From positions 227,836 through 291,835 of the forward strand of contig JBPBPL010000007.1 in assembly GCA_050954285.1 (NCBI GenBank): DNA of 64,000 nt. The letters are read 5' to 3'. The notes under the pieces are model-generated. The model was given only the letters and a program-made list of their open reading frames with translations. It did no database searches and was not told the DNA's origin. This document shows, in pieces, positions 16,910 to 25,654 of the stretch (position 1 is the stretch's first letter; every line of letters starts with the position of its first letter). Source of the stretch: Mucilaginibacter_A sp050954285. Its GTDB lineage: Bacteria; Bacteroidota; Bacteroidia; Sphingobacteriales; Sphingobacteriaceae. The translations under genes were made by a program, and so were the position numbers.

Positions 16910-18013
16910 TTAATTTCCGGACTGTAACACTTTTACTTTGTCGCCATCTTCAATATCCGAAGCACCTGCGGTAATCAATTGATCACCAGCTACTAAACCG
17001 GATAAAATTTCTGACTGACCGCCGTAAGTAGTACCAACTTTGATATTTTTTCGTTTAGCGGTGCCGCTGTTATTTACAAAAACATAATCACCATCTTCAG
17101 ATTTTTGGATTGCTTTTACCGGTATAATAATAGCGTGGCTTTTGGTATAATCAGCAATTTTTAAAATGGCAGTCATGTTAGGGCGAAGTGATTTGCGGGT
17201 CGGCAACTTAATTTCAACTGCAAAACTACGTGAAGTTGGATCAATTGCTTTCGCTGCAAAAGTTACTTTTGTTATCAAAGAATCATTGGCATCAGGCACT
17301 ATAATCTTCACATTATTACCCGTGCCTACACTGCCCGAATAAGATTCTGGCACATCAGCTTTAACCTTTAAAATATCAGCATTAACAATACGGATACCAG
17401 TCATGCCTGGCTGTGCCACTTGGCCCAGTTTCAAATCCATTTGATCGATTGTACCGCTAATTGGCGAAATAATGCGGTACATATCCGCCTGCTGGCGTAA
17501 ACCGGCTGCTTGTTTCTGCGCACTTTGTAAGTTAGTTTGTGCTTGTAAATACTGTACTTCAGTACCGATTTTTTGATCCCAAAGATTTTTCTGACGCTGA
17601 TATAAAGTGGTTAACAAAGCAATTTGCGCTTGTGCCTGCGCAATGTTTTGCTTTAGAACACTGTTGTCCAACTGCGCCAAAACCTGTCCTTTTGATACGT
17701 GCTGGCCGGCTCTGGCATTGATTGCTGTAATTGTTCCGGGAGCCTGCGGATAAGCGGTAACGTTGTCCTGTGCATCAATTTTACCTTGAATCTGAACGTA
17801 GTTGGTAAAGTTGCCTGGTTTGATTTCCATCGTACTTACATCCGAAGATTTTGAGGAATCAGAGCCGGCAGTTTCTGTTTGCAGTTTAGTGATTTTAGAA
17901 TTAATTTCCGCCTGCTGCTTTTGCAGATCAGCCAGTTCAGCCTTTTTATCTTTTGGTTTTTGAGAACATGCTGCTAAAAACAGTATGCCTGATAAGTAAA
18001 GTATTTTTTTCAT
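16910..18013 (-). CDS. RND efflux periplasmic adaptor (membrane fusion) lipoprotein
   Basis: A 367-aa lipoprotein with lipobox LAAC at Cys16, then a coiled stretch (KKAELADLQKQQAEINSKITKLQTE). A biotinyl-lipoyl-like half motif follows (AGQHVSKGQVLAQLDNS). Next come a helical hairpin rich in Gln and Ala, about residues 115-175, and a beta-barrel domain (TRSFAVEIKLPTRKSLRPNMTA). It bridges the RND pump and the TolC-like channel. The signal-peptide codons carry an M14 variant on the opposite strand (17973-17986). The gene is 21 bp downstream of tolC. Confidence 0.92.
   Translation of the reverse strand: MKKILYLSGILFLAACSQKPKDKKAELADLQKQQAEINSKITKLQTETAGSDSSKSSDVSTMEIKPGNFTNYVQIQGKIDAQDNVTAYPQAPGTITAINARAGQHVSKGQVLAQLDNSVLKQNIAQAQAQIALLTTLYQRQKNLWDQKIGTEVQYLQAQTNLQSAQKQAAGLRQQADMYRIISPISGTIDQMDLKLGQVAQPGMTGIRIVNADILKVKADVPESYSGSVGTGNNVKIIVPDANDSLITKVTFAAKAIDPTSRSFAVEIKLPTRKSLRPNMTAILKIADYTKSHAIIIPVKAIQKSEDGDYVFVNNSGTAKRKNIKVGTTYGGQSEILSGLVAGDQLITAGASDIEDGDKVKVLQSGN
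17973..17986 (+). repeat. M14 variant inside the adaptor gene
   Basis: GCTAAAAACAGTAT, antisense to signal-peptide codons ILFLA. Confidence 0.6.
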
Positions 18014-18034
18014 TTTATAGGTTGATAAGTAGGT

Positions 18035-19378
18035 TTATTTAATTCTTCCGTAAGCTCTATCTAAATCCACTTTACTTACTAAAGCATCATAAAGACCTTG
18101 AATGTATTGATTATCTGCATTTTCCAATTCAGTTTGTGCCTGTGTAACTTCAATACTCGAACCTACACCTTGCTGGTATTTAATTTTGGAAACCCGTAAA
18201 ACTTCCTCTGCCAGTACCCGGCTGTTTTTTTGGTTATTAAGCGTTTGTAAACCATTAATAAAAGTGATGCTTGCCTGGTTTGCTTGTAAGTTTATAGAGT
18301 TTTTAAGTTCAGTTAAATTGTTTTGCGATTCAGTGTAAGTGATTTTTGCTTGTTTAATCTGGTTTAAACGCTGAAAGCCATTAAAAACAGGTACGTTTAA
18401 GGTAAGCCCAATATAACTTGATGGGAAATAGGAGTTAAATAATTGCCCAAAACTGTTGTTTTGAAACGCAGATGCCAAGCTTGCATTTGCACTTAATGAT
18501 GGCAAATACTGGGATTGCCTGTTTTTAACATCCAAAGCATACAGTCTTTTTTGTGTTTCCTGTAAACCATACTCTATTCGGTTACGGTAAAAAGCTGTAT
18601 CAGTAGTAATTGCAGCAACATTATTATCCAGTTTTACATCTGCCAGTTTAGTGGTTAATATTAAATTATTCTCAATCGGCATACTCATTTGAAACTTCAA
18701 CATTTGATAATTTAATGCCAGTAACCGAATCGTGTTCTCTTTGGTAGTAACCAAATTATTGTACTGAACGGTAATACGATCAACATCAATTTTTTCTACA
18801 AAGCCCTGTTTATTTTGTGCTACAGTTTGATCAAGCTGTTGTTTAAGCTGATTAATGTTGGCATCAAGCAGCCTAATTTGTTCATTACTTACTAAAACCT
18901 GATAATAAGCTTTAGTTACATTAACGTTAGCATCAATTTTAGTACGTGTATAATTGCGGTAAGATAGTTCTTTATATGTTTTTGCTGCTTTTAAACCGAT
19001 TAAGTAACTACCGCTAAATAATAGCTGGCTACCACTTACGCCTACATTGGCATTGTAGTTAACCCCAAATTTTAATGGTATAAAAGTACCAGGCTGCCCA
19101 ATAAATTCGCCTGGTATCAGTGTAACAGGCAATCTTAAATAATCGGTAAAAGTAGCCGAGCCATTTATTTGTGGTAATCCAATGCCAATCGTTTCTTTAA
19201 TTCGGTATTCAGCACTTTTAATATCTAAGTTAGCATTTACAACAGAATTTTGGTGCTCATAAGCATAATTAATGCAATCGGCTACGCTAAAATTGTAAGT
19301 AGGGTTTGCAGGCTGTAATTGAGCAAATGCCTTAAAGCCGGCCGTTATACAAATCAGTATCGTTATTATTTTTTTCAT
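18035..19378 (-). CDS. TolC family outer-membrane efflux channel
   Basis: A 447-aa outer-membrane factor with a signal peptide ending TAGFKAFAQ. Two repeats of the TolC family are visible, each with long helical parts, such as ISDCINYA-like DCINYAYEHQNSV and QNNLTELKNSINLQAN. The end region SIEVTQAQTELENADNQYIQGLYDALVSKVDLDRAYGRI is the classic TolC C-terminal helix pattern. It forms the exit duct for the adjacent adaptor and RND pump. Confidence 0.92.
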   Translation of the reverse strand: MKKIITILICITAGFKAFAQLQPANPTYNFSVADCINYAYEHQNSVVNANLDIKSAEYRIKETIGIGLPQINGSATFTDYLRLPVTLIPGEFIGQPGTFIPLKFGVNYNANVGVSGSQLLFSGSYLIGLKAAKTYKELSYRNYTRTKIDANVNVTKAYYQVLVSNEQIRLLDANINQLKQQLDQTVAQNKQGFVEKIDVDRITVQYNNLVTTKENTIRLLALNYQMLKFQMSMPIENNLILTTKLADVKLDNNVAAITTDTAFYRNRIEYGLQETQKRLYALDVKNRQSQYLPSLSANASLASAFQNNSFGQLFNSYFPSSYIGLTLNVPVFNGFQRLNQIKQAKITYTESQNNLTELKNSINLQANQASITFINGLQTLNNQKNSRVLAEEVLRVSKIKYQQGVGSSIEVTQAQTELENADNQYIQGLYDALVSKVDLDRAYGRIK

Positions 19379-19452
19379 TTAGATGGAATAGATTATCGTA
19401 GGTTTTTATGATCGGCTATCGGGATTGTAGTTAATTTATGCTGGTTTGATAA

Positions 19453-20082
19453 TCATTGTTTATCTTCATTATTAACCAAATTTTTGTACTGATCAAGCAA
19501 TTTGTGCCCCTCCAAAGTGCAAATGCCATAATTAAAATGCTCCAGTAACTGATATTGCACTTTCCAGGTACTAAATTCTGCTATCGGGAAAATGGATGGA
19601 TTAAAGCCCATTTCTACTTGGTTTACGCGCATTTTAGCTAAAATTTTAACGTCGGCATCAGGCCTGATAAAGCCTTGCTCTATGCCTTTTTTTAGAAGCT
19701 TTTCCAACGTATCTACTAAAAATTCTGATTTAAAATGCTGAAATTCAGACCAAGCCTGCGGGTGATACTTTTGTATATCGTGTATAACAATCGGATTAAT
19801 CCTCGAAAAAATTTCTTCCGAACATTTCATCATATTGATCAATTCTTCAATCACATTGTTCGAAGTTTGTATGATTGATTGAATCTGGCATTCATCTTCG
19901 GTCAATTTTTTTCTAACCAGTGCAATTACTAGTTCATTTTTATCCTTAAAAAACTGGTAAATGGTTTTTTTAGACATGCCCAAACTTTTGGCAATGTCGT
20001 CCATCGTTACGCTTTTAATTCCTGCCTTTAAAAACAGCTCTTCACCACCAAGAATTATTCTATTTATTTGACTTATTGTCAT
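19453..20082 (-). CDS. TetR/AcrR family repressor of the efflux operon
   Basis: A 209-aa regulator. The N-terminal helix-turn-helix lies at about residues 17-50 (KSVTMDDIAKSLGMSKKTIYQFFKDKNEL). The C-terminal part is helical and variable, as expected for ligand binding. It is the first gene of the same-strand set, 74 bp before tolC, so it most likely represses its own operon. An operator would be expected in the AT-rich region upstream of base 20082; I could not define a clear palindrome there. Confidence 0.9.
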   Translation of the reverse strand: MTISQINRIILGGEELFLKAGIKSVTMDDIAKSLGMSKKTIYQFFKDKNELVIALVRKKLTEDECQIQSIIQTSNNVIEELINMMKCSEEIFSRINPIVIHDIQKYHPQAWSEFQHFKSEFLVDTLEKLLKKGIEQGFIRPDADVKILAKMRVNQVEMGFNPSIFPIAEFSTWKVQYQLLEHFNYGICTLEGHKLLDQYKNLVNNEDKQ

Positions 20083-20296
20083 ATTAATACAAAACTAAGG
20101 AAACATTTTTAGTTTTAAAAGTTTCCAATGGTTTTTACTTTTTGCAGATAGATATATTGTATTTACTATTTCGATAGAAATAACATTTGGACGGGAAACA
20201 ACTTTTTTTGTTACAATTAAAATTGTAACCGCTTATTTTTCAGCCGGAAAGCGTTTTATTAGGAAAGATATTAACCGACTATACTTCTCCCAAAAC

Positions 20297-20327
20297 AAAA
20301 AAAGGAACCAGCTTAATGCCGATTCCT
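20297..20327 (-). terminator. Probable terminator of the UbiB-like operon
   Basis: On the minus strand AGGAATC (complement of 20321-20327) pairs with GGTTCCT (complement of 20303-20309), allowing one G-U pair, followed by a T run. Weaker than the others. Confidence 0.5.
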
Positions 20328-20347
20328 GCAAATTTTTAAAAATACTG

Positions 20348-20361
20348 ATGCTTCTTTTATC
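20348..20361 (-). repeat. M14 copy, exact
   Basis: Lies 9 bp beyond the UbiB-like stop, with the AATTTAGGC tract. Confidence 0.9.
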
Positions 20362-20370
20362 GCCTAAATT

Positions 20371-21693
20371 TTAGTATTCCAGCAACACATGCGGCCGGTA
20401 AGTATCCGTTTTAACCTGTGCCTTCAACTCATGCAAAATATTGTACAAGCCAAAGTTGGTGCGGTTTACATAAATGAAATGCTTTACGCCGCGCACTTGT
20501 TTAAATTCGGGCATTTTAGCAATCTTCTCACCAAAAGCATACAAGCGATCGAAAAACTCTGATTGACTGAAATCGAAATTGTCCGTCATGTAAGGCCTGG
20601 CAAAAAGCTCGATCATTTCCTTGTAAGCTTCATAATAAAACTCTATTTGCTGCGGATTATCTTTAGGCAAAATCATCTCTAACTGTCTGAAAGCCTTAAT
20701 GGTTTCTTCTTTATTTTGAAGCAGATCCGAAGAAGTAGTCGAGAAAAATGGATAATAAAAATCGTCCGGTAGTTCTTTTATGCACCCAAAATCGATCACG
20801 CCCAGTTTTCCTTCCGGCGTAATCATAAAGTTTCCTGGATGCGGATCAGCGTGAACCGCACGCAATTCATGCTGCTGGAAATTATAGAAATCCCACAGTG
20901 CCTGACCAATCAAATTTCTGGATTCCTGAGAAGGATTTGTTTGAAGATATTCTTTCAAATGCTTGCCTTCCAGCCAACTCATTGTAATAATGCGTTTTTT
21001 AGAAAGCTCCGGATAATATGTTGGAAAAACCACATTTTCCAGGTTCCGGCAAGCTTCGGTAAATTCAATCGAACGGCGCACTTCCAGCTCATAATCAGTC
21101 TCTTCCAGCAACCGTTCTTCTACTTCGCGCATATAAATATCCAGTTCCTTTTCGCTCATGCCAAGCAAACGAAATGCAAATGGTTTCACCAGTTTTAAAT
21201 CCGAAGAAATCGAATCGCCCACACCCGGATATTGAATTTTTACGGCCAGTTTTTGACCATTTAATTCGGCCTGATGTACCTGACCAATCGAAGCCGCATT
21301 GGTAGATTTCAGGTTAAATTTATCATAAATCTGCTCTGGCGATTTCCCAAAATATTTTTTAAACGTCTGCACAATCAGCGGACCAGAAAGCGGCGGCGCA
21401 TTATACTGCGATTGCGAAAATTTATCCACATATGCCGTTGGCAAAATATTTTTGTCCATGCTTAGCATCTGTGCTACTTTCAAAGCGCTTCCTTTCAGCT
21501 CACTCAAAGATTCATAAATGTCTGCTGCATTATCCTCATTCAGCTCGTCCTTGTTCATGTCCGGGTTAAACAGCTTCTTAGAATAATGCTTCACATAGTT
21601 GCCGCCAATTTTAAAACCCGTTTTAACAAACTTGGCAGATCGCTGCACTTTAGATGTTGGTATACTGTTTTGTTCTTTATTTTCTTCGCTCAT
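20371..21693 (-). CDS. UbiB/ADCK3-type atypical kinase (ABC1 family)
   Basis: A 440-aa protein kinase-like ATPase of the AarF/UbiB/COQ8 family. The family KxGQ motif appears as KVAQ (SALKVAQMLS). AASIGQVHQAEL is the Ala-rich nucleotide loop and LAVKIQYPG holds the invariant Lys. HADPHPGNFM is the catalytic loop and VIDFGCI the metal-binding DFG. In proteobacteria and mitochondria the family supports ubiquinone synthesis. Here the quinone is probably menaquinone, so the role is open. The start codon overlaps an M14 variant, and the gene begins 14 bp after the TetR-like gene, suggesting an operon of two. Confidence 0.9.
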   Translation of the reverse strand: MSEENKEQNSIPTSKVQRSAKFVKTGFKIGGNYVKHYSKKLFNPDMNKDELNEDNAADIYESLSELKGSALKVAQMLSMDKNILPTAYVDKFSQSQYNAPPLSGPLIVQTFKKYFGKSPEQIYDKFNLKSTNAASIGQVHQAELNGQKLAVKIQYPGVGDSISSDLKLVKPFAFRLLGMSEKELDIYMREVEERLLEETDYELEVRRSIEFTEACRNLENVVFPTYYPELSKKRIITMSWLEGKHLKEYLQTNPSQESRNLIGQALWDFYNFQQHELRAVHADPHPGNFMITPEGKLGVIDFGCIKELPDDFYYPFFSTTSSDLLQNKEETIKAFRQLEMILPKDNPQQIEFYYEAYKEMIELFARPYMTDNFDFSQSEFFDRLYAFGEKIAKMPEFKQVRGVKHFIYVNRTNFGLYNILHELKAQVKTDTYRPHVLLEY

Positions 21694-21705
21694 GCTGTTT
21701 TTATC
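21692..21705 (-). repeat. M14 variant AC at the UbiB-like start
   Basis: GATAAAAACAGCAT; its last AT plus G is the start codon, and the upstream gene's stop precedes it by 2 bp. Confidence 0.8.
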
Positions 21706-21707
21706 CC

Positions 21708-22361
21708 CTAAAACTTCATCTTTTCTTTAAAACCACCGTTTTTTACCAAAAACTTGCCGTAATCCAGCAAATTATCAACTGGCGAACGCTGGAAAAGATC
21801 AAACGTTACGTTCACACCTTTTTCAATTGCTTCATCCGTTTTTTCGAAACCTTTGGATTCATCGTTCACCCAAAAATTCAAAATAAAACCAAACTGAATC
21901 CACAATGCATCTTTGTAACGGTTGGCCAGAAATTTACGATCGGCTAATTCGCCGGTTTCAATTCCTTCCTGTAATATTTGCACGCTAAAGTTTTCAAATT
22001 CTTCTTTTAAACCGGCGTAAATTTTGGGTGTGCCCATGCCTTTTGCAGCACGCTTGCTGCTGAAAACTGCAAAGCTTCTTTTACCCTTCAATAATTCAAA
22101 AAAGCTGTAAAAGAATGACAAGCCTTTTTCGCGGGCAGAATACTGTGGCCAAACTTCCTGAGTTTTAATTTCGGCAATGGTTTTTAAAGCCAAATCCGTC
22201 CAGATACTTTGCTCCACACCTTCAAACGAGCCGAAATGCTGGTAAAATTCTTCTTCGGAAAACTCATGTTTTTTGGCAAAAATGTAAACCGATTTGGGTT
22301 GCTCGCCTTCTGTCAGCACGTAATCAATATAATCGTTCTGTATTTTTTCTGTTGAAGCCAT
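21708..22361 (-). CDS. TetR-fold protein paired with the UbiB-like kinase
   Basis: A 217-aa helical protein with a TetR-like layout. The first three helices (IQNDYIDYVLTEGEQPKSVYIFAKKHEFSEEEFYQHFGS) replace a standard helix-turn-helix and are acidic, so DNA binding is doubtful. The C-terminal domain has KGLSFFYSFFELLKGKRSF and KDALWIQFGFILNFWVND. It sits directly upstream of the UbiB-type kinase. In mitochondria COQ9, a TetR-fold lipid-binding protein, works with the kinase COQ8, so a COQ9-like accessory role is a reasonable inference. A true repressor of the kinase gene is the alternative. Confidence 0.7.
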   Translation of the reverse strand: MASTEKIQNDYIDYVLTEGEQPKSVYIFAKKHEFSEEEFYQHFGSFEGVEQSIWTDLALKTIAEIKTQEVWPQYSAREKGLSFFYSFFELLKGKRSFAVFSSKRAAKGMGTPKIYAGLKEEFENFSVQILQEGIETGELADRKFLANRYKDALWIQFGFILNFWVNDESKGFEKTDEAIEKGVNVTFDLFQRSPVDNLLDYGKFLVKNGGFKEKMKF

Positions 22362-22370
22362 AATTTATCG

Positions 22371-22384
22371 GGTAAAAGAAGTAT
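22371..22384 (+). repeat. M14 variant
   Basis: GGTAAAAGAAGTAT, 9 bp upstream of the TetR-like gene start. Confidence 0.75.
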
Positions 22385-22483
22385 CTAATTATTGCATGAA
22401 TTTACGGACTATTTTAACGCAAAATGCTAATGACTAATTGTTTGATGTTAAGCTGACAAACTATGTTTCAGCAAAAAAACACC

Positions 22484-22497
22484 GGTAAAAACAGTAT
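22484..22497 (+). repeat. M14 variant at the flavin reductase stop
   Basis: GGTAAAAACAGTAT, overlapping the last base of the stop codon. Confidence 0.75.
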
Positions 22498-23135
22498 TAG
22501 TCTATCTGCAGTTCTTCCGGAAATTTATCTGGTTTGGCATAGCTTAAACGTGCCAGTTTTTTGGTGATGTGGTAAGAATCCAGGCCGGAAGTAGTAACTG
22601 AGCCAGCTTTCTCCAGATCTACAAAACCATCTGTAGCTACAAATCCTTCATCAATTTTAACCCATTTTATTTCGCCAATAATAATCGTGGTTTCATTATG
22701 GCTCACTGGCAAAATTTCTTTCAGTTCCAAACCAATAGACAAAGAAGATTCTGCCACATAAGGTGCTTTAAATCCATCAACATAAGCTTCCGTAAAGCCA
22801 CATTTTCCAAATTCAGATTCGCCGGAAGGATAGCGCGCACTTGCCTGATGTGCTTCTTTGTAAAACTGTGCGAGCACATTATTTAACGTATAAAAGCCAG
22901 TTGTTTTGATGTTTTTTAAGGTATCGTGCTGCGGGCCCGGCGGCCGGGCAACCATGCCAACCAGCGGCGGATTTGCACCGAGATGAAAGATTGAACTAAA
23001 AACCGAAAGGTTAGTGTTGCCATTTTCGCTGATCGTTCCAAGTAATTGCAGGCTTTTAAAACCGCCCAAACTATTGATAAACATGGCGCGGAACTGCTTT
23101 TCCATCTGCATCAAAGCATCGTAATCGTAAATCAT
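22497..23135 (-). CDS. Flavin reductase-like FMN-binding split-barrel protein
   Basis: A 212-aa protein of the flavin reductase-like domain family. Segments include GFKSLQLLGTISENGNTNLSVFSSIFHLGANPPLVGMVARP, the FMN-binding core, and TLKNIKTTGFYTLN. SAGxxx-like substrate loops are replaced by SARYPSGESEFGKCGF. It starts 1 bp after the SDR stop, so both come from one transcript. This pair is common next to cryptochrome and photolyase genes in several phyla. The partner enzyme is unknown. Confidence 0.88.
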   Translation of the reverse strand: MIYDYDALMQMEKQFRAMFINSLGGFKSLQLLGTISENGNTNLSVFSSIFHLGANPPLVGMVARPPGPQHDTLKNIKTTGFYTLNNVLAQFYKEAHQASARYPSGESEFGKCGFTEAYVDGFKAPYVAESSLSIGLELKEILPVSHNETTIIIGEIKWVKIDEGFVATDGFVDLEKAGSVTTSGLDSYHITKKLARLSYAKPDKFPEELQID

Positions 23136-23136
23136 T

Positions 23137-23853
23137 TTAAAGTGGTTTTAAGGTTGATAAGCCGCCGTCGATGTTCAACACTTGTCCGGTAATCCAGGAG
23201 CTGTCATCTGATAACAAAAATTTTGCTGCCGAAGCTATATCGTCCGGCTGCCCGAATTTGCCCAACGGATGGCGTTTGGCAGAAGCTTCCTGTTTTTCCG
23301 GCGTATTTAATAAATGCTGAGCAAGTGGCGTATTGGTAAGCGAAGGCGCAATTACATTTATGCGGATTTTGCTTGAAACAAATTCTGCCGCCAGCGAAAC
23401 GGCCAAACTTTCAATCGCGCCTTTAGAAGCTGCAATGCTTGCATGATAACTCATTCCGGTGCGCGCGGCAACGGTGCTAAACAAAACTATAGAAGCGTTT
23501 CCAGTAGCTTTCAAAGCTTTTAATGAAGCTTGAATCAGGGAAACGGCACCTAATACATTCAGTGTAAAATCTGCCAGATAGTCTTCGCGCTGCAAGCGCT
23601 GAAAAGGTTTCAGGTTGATGGAACCAACCGAGTAAACCAGGCCATCAATTTTTTCGGGCAACTGGGAAACAAATCCGGTATCGGCAGACGTAAAATCATG
23701 TGGAATATGTGTTACGTTTTCTGGCAAATCAGAACCAGCATTTCTCGAAATCACAAAAACTTTCGCGCCGGCAGCTGTTAGTTGTTTCACCAAAGCTAAA
23801 CCAATCCCGGAGCTTCCGCCAGCTATCACTATATTTTTATCTGCAAAACCCAT
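23137..23853 (-). CDS. Short-chain dehydrogenase/reductase
   Basis: A classical SDR of about 238 aa from ATG 23853. GGSSGIGLALV is the cofactor loop. YSVGSINL replaces NNAG. S-x12-YHASIAASKGA gives the catalytic Tyr and Lys, and PSLTNTPL and GQVLNIDGG close the fold. The longer frame that starts with TTG at 23886 runs through an M14 copy and is less likely. The ATG itself is formed by the last bases of that copy. Substrate unknown. First gene of a two-gene operon with the flavin reductase, divergent from DUF2256 and CRY-DASH. Confidence 0.88.
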   Translation of the reverse strand: MGFADKNIVIAGGSSGIGLALVKQLTAAGAKVFVISRNAGSDLPENVTHIPHDFTSADTGFVSQLPEKIDGLVYSVGSINLKPFQRLQREDYLADFTLNVLGAVSLIQASLKALKATGNASIVLFSTVAARTGMSYHASIAASKGAIESLAVSLAAEFVSSKIRINVIAPSLTNTPLAQHLLNTPEKQEASAKRHPLGKFGQPDDIASAAKFLLSDDSSWITGQVLNIDGGLSTLKPL

Positions 23854-23865
23854 GCTTCTTTTATC
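23852..23865 (-). repeat. M14 copy, exact, at the SDR start
   Basis: The terminal AT with the next G forms the ATG; AAATTTAGCC precedes it. Confidence 0.9.
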
Positions 23866-23935
23866 GGCTAAATTTGTTAGCTGCAATTTGGTAACATAAG
23901 TTGCATTTGTTTGTTCAGTATAAATCTAACCGCTT

Positions 23936-24082
23936 ATGCTTCCCACAAAAAAATACACCAAATCTAATTTGCCTTCAAAAATTTGTGTACAATGCGGACG
24001 ACCTTTTGAGTGGCGCAAAAAGTGGGAGAAATGTTGGGACGAAGTAAAATATTGCAGCGACCGATGCCGAAAAGCTCAATAA
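23936..24082 (+). CDS. DUF2256 zinc-ribbon-like small protein
   Basis: A 48-aa protein. It has the family signature: KICVQCGRPFEWRKKW, then WDEVKYCSDRCR. The paired Cys (C17, C20, C40, C44) probably bind zinc. DUF2256 genes are regularly found beside cryptochrome and photolyase genes in cyanobacteria, proteobacteria and Bacteroidetes. Here it sits 60 bp upstream of CRY-DASH on the same strand. Its function is not known. Confidence 0.88.
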   Translation: MLPTKKYTKSNLPSKICVQCGRPFEWRKKWEKCWDEVKYCSDRCRKAQ

Positions 24083-24142
24083 ACAGTGTATTGAGCTGCG
24101 AAAAACAATGATTTTATACTTAATTTGTAATGATTATAAATT

Positions 24143-25594
24143 ATGAGCGGTAGAACGATTTTAGTTTGGTTTAGAAATGATTTGCGGGTTCAGGACAATG
24201 AAGTGCTAACCGAAGCCGTAAATAAGGCCGATACCATTTTACCGGTTTACTGCTTTGATCCCTTTTATTACCGCACTACTTCTTTTAGCACACAAAAAAC
24301 CGGCAATTTCCGGGCACGTTTTATCAATGAATCTGTTGCTGATCTGCGCTTGTCTTTACAAAAATTAGGTGGAAATCTTCTAATCAGAATGGGCGATCCG
24401 GCAGTAATTATTCCAGAACTGGCGCAGCAATATCAGGTTTCCGAAGTTTATCATCATCGTGAAGTAGCTTTTGAGGAAACTGAAATTTCTGCCAAAGTTG
24501 AAGCCGCTTTATGGAAATTGAAGCTGAATTTAAAACATTTCATAGGTCATACGCTGCATAATAAAGAAGACCTGCCGTTCCCGATCAAGGATATTCCGGA
24601 TGCTTTTTCGGTTTTCCGTAAAAAAGTAGAACGCGATAGTCAGGTGCGCCGTTGTGCCATTGCTCCCACAAAAATTATTACACCAAAAATTACGGATGCA
24701 GGCGAAATCCCGGCGTTAGAAGAATTAGGTTTAACGCAACCAGGTGATGATGAGCGTGCAGTGATGCGTTTTTTAGGCGGAGAAAAAGAAGGTTTAAACA
24801 GACTTGACAATTTTGCCGGCGATGAAAATCAGGATAAAAATGCAAAATCAACTACTAATAGTTTAGGGGCTGATTTTGCCAATACGATGTCGGTTTGGTT
24901 ATTTATGGGCTGCATTTCGCCACGACAAATTTACTGGCACGTGCAGCAATACGAAAAAGCACAGGGCAGTACTGCTTTGCCCCACGCTATTGTGCTGGAG
25001 TTGCTTTGGCGGGATTACTACCGTTTTATGTTTAAAAAATATGGCGATCAGTTTTTTCAGAAAGATGGCTTTAAAGGCCAGGCACCGCCGGAAGCTGCCA
25101 ATCAGGACGAATTGCTTGAAAAATGGAAAACAGGCCAAACCGGCGTTCCTTTTATTGATGCGGTGATGCGCGAAATAAATGCAACAGGTTATACCAGCAT
25201 AAGGGGAAGGTATGTTGCAGCGAGTTTTTTGGTGAGGGATTTGCAGGTAAACTGGACTTGTGGGGCTGCTTTTTTTGAAGAAAAACTGATTGATTATAGT
25301 CCGGCAACCAATTGGGGCAACTGGGCTTCTATTGCTGGCGTGGGCAATGATCCGAAGGAAAACCGGAATTTAAATGTCATCAAACAAGCTGGTGAGATTG
25401 ATGCAAAAGGGCAGTATGTAAAAACTTGGGTTCCTGAGTTGGCTGCTGTTACCGGAAAACAAATCCATACACCATTTTTTTTATCGGAAGCAGAATTGGC
25501 TACTTACGGCGTAAAATTGGGCAAGGATTATCCAAAGCTAATTATCGAACCAAAGTGGCAAAAGCTGGCAGATAAGAATGCAAGTGTATTTTGA
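24143..25594 (+). CDS. cry-DASH: Cryptochrome DASH
   Basis: A 483-aa photolyase-superfamily flavoprotein. The start ILVWFRNDLRVQDNEVL is the photolyase Rossmann entry. The FAD domain includes LLWRDYYRFMFKKYGDQFF and TGVPFIDAVMREINATGYTSIRGR. NWGNWASIAGVGNDPKENR is typical of DASH proteins, where WTCGAAFFEE replaces the WR..E pattern of CPD enzymes. DASH proteins repair CPDs in single-stranded DNA and may act as light sensors. It lies between DUF2256 and the iron-sulfur photolyase on one strand. Confidence 0.93.
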   Translation: MSGRTILVWFRNDLRVQDNEVLTEAVNKADTILPVYCFDPFYYRTTSFSTQKTGNFRARFINESVADLRLSLQKLGGNLLIRMGDPAVIIPELAQQYQVSEVYHHREVAFEETEISAKVEAALWKLKLNLKHFIGHTLHNKEDLPFPIKDIPDAFSVFRKKVERDSQVRRCAIAPTKIITPKITDAGEIPALEELGLTQPGDDERAVMRFLGGEKEGLNRLDNFAGDENQDKNAKSTTNSLGADFANTMSVWLFMGCISPRQIYWHVQQYEKAQGSTALPHAIVLELLWRDYYRFMFKKYGDQFFQKDGFKGQAPPEAANQDELLEKWKTGQTGVPFIDAVMREINATGYTSIRGRYVAASFLVRDLQVNWTCGAAFFEEKLIDYSPATNWGNWASIAGVGNDPKENRNLNVIKQAGEIDAKGQYVKTWVPELAAVTGKQIHTPFFLSEAELATYGVKLGKDYPKLIIEPKWQKLADKNASVF

Positions 25595-25628
25595 GAAGCT
25601 CTTAGCTTTCAGCTTTTTCCAAAAACCG

Positions 25629-25642
25629 ATGCTTCTTTTATC
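25629..25642 (-). repeat. M14 copy, exact
   Basis: Between CRY-DASH and the FeS photolyase, 12 bp before the GTG. Confidence 0.9.
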
Positions 25643-25654
25643 GGTTAAAAATTG

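Noticed and set aside
23854..23886. Longer SDR start at TTG 23886
   Set aside because: The added residues translate the M14 copy and its flank; the ATG at 23853 directly precedes the Rossmann strand.
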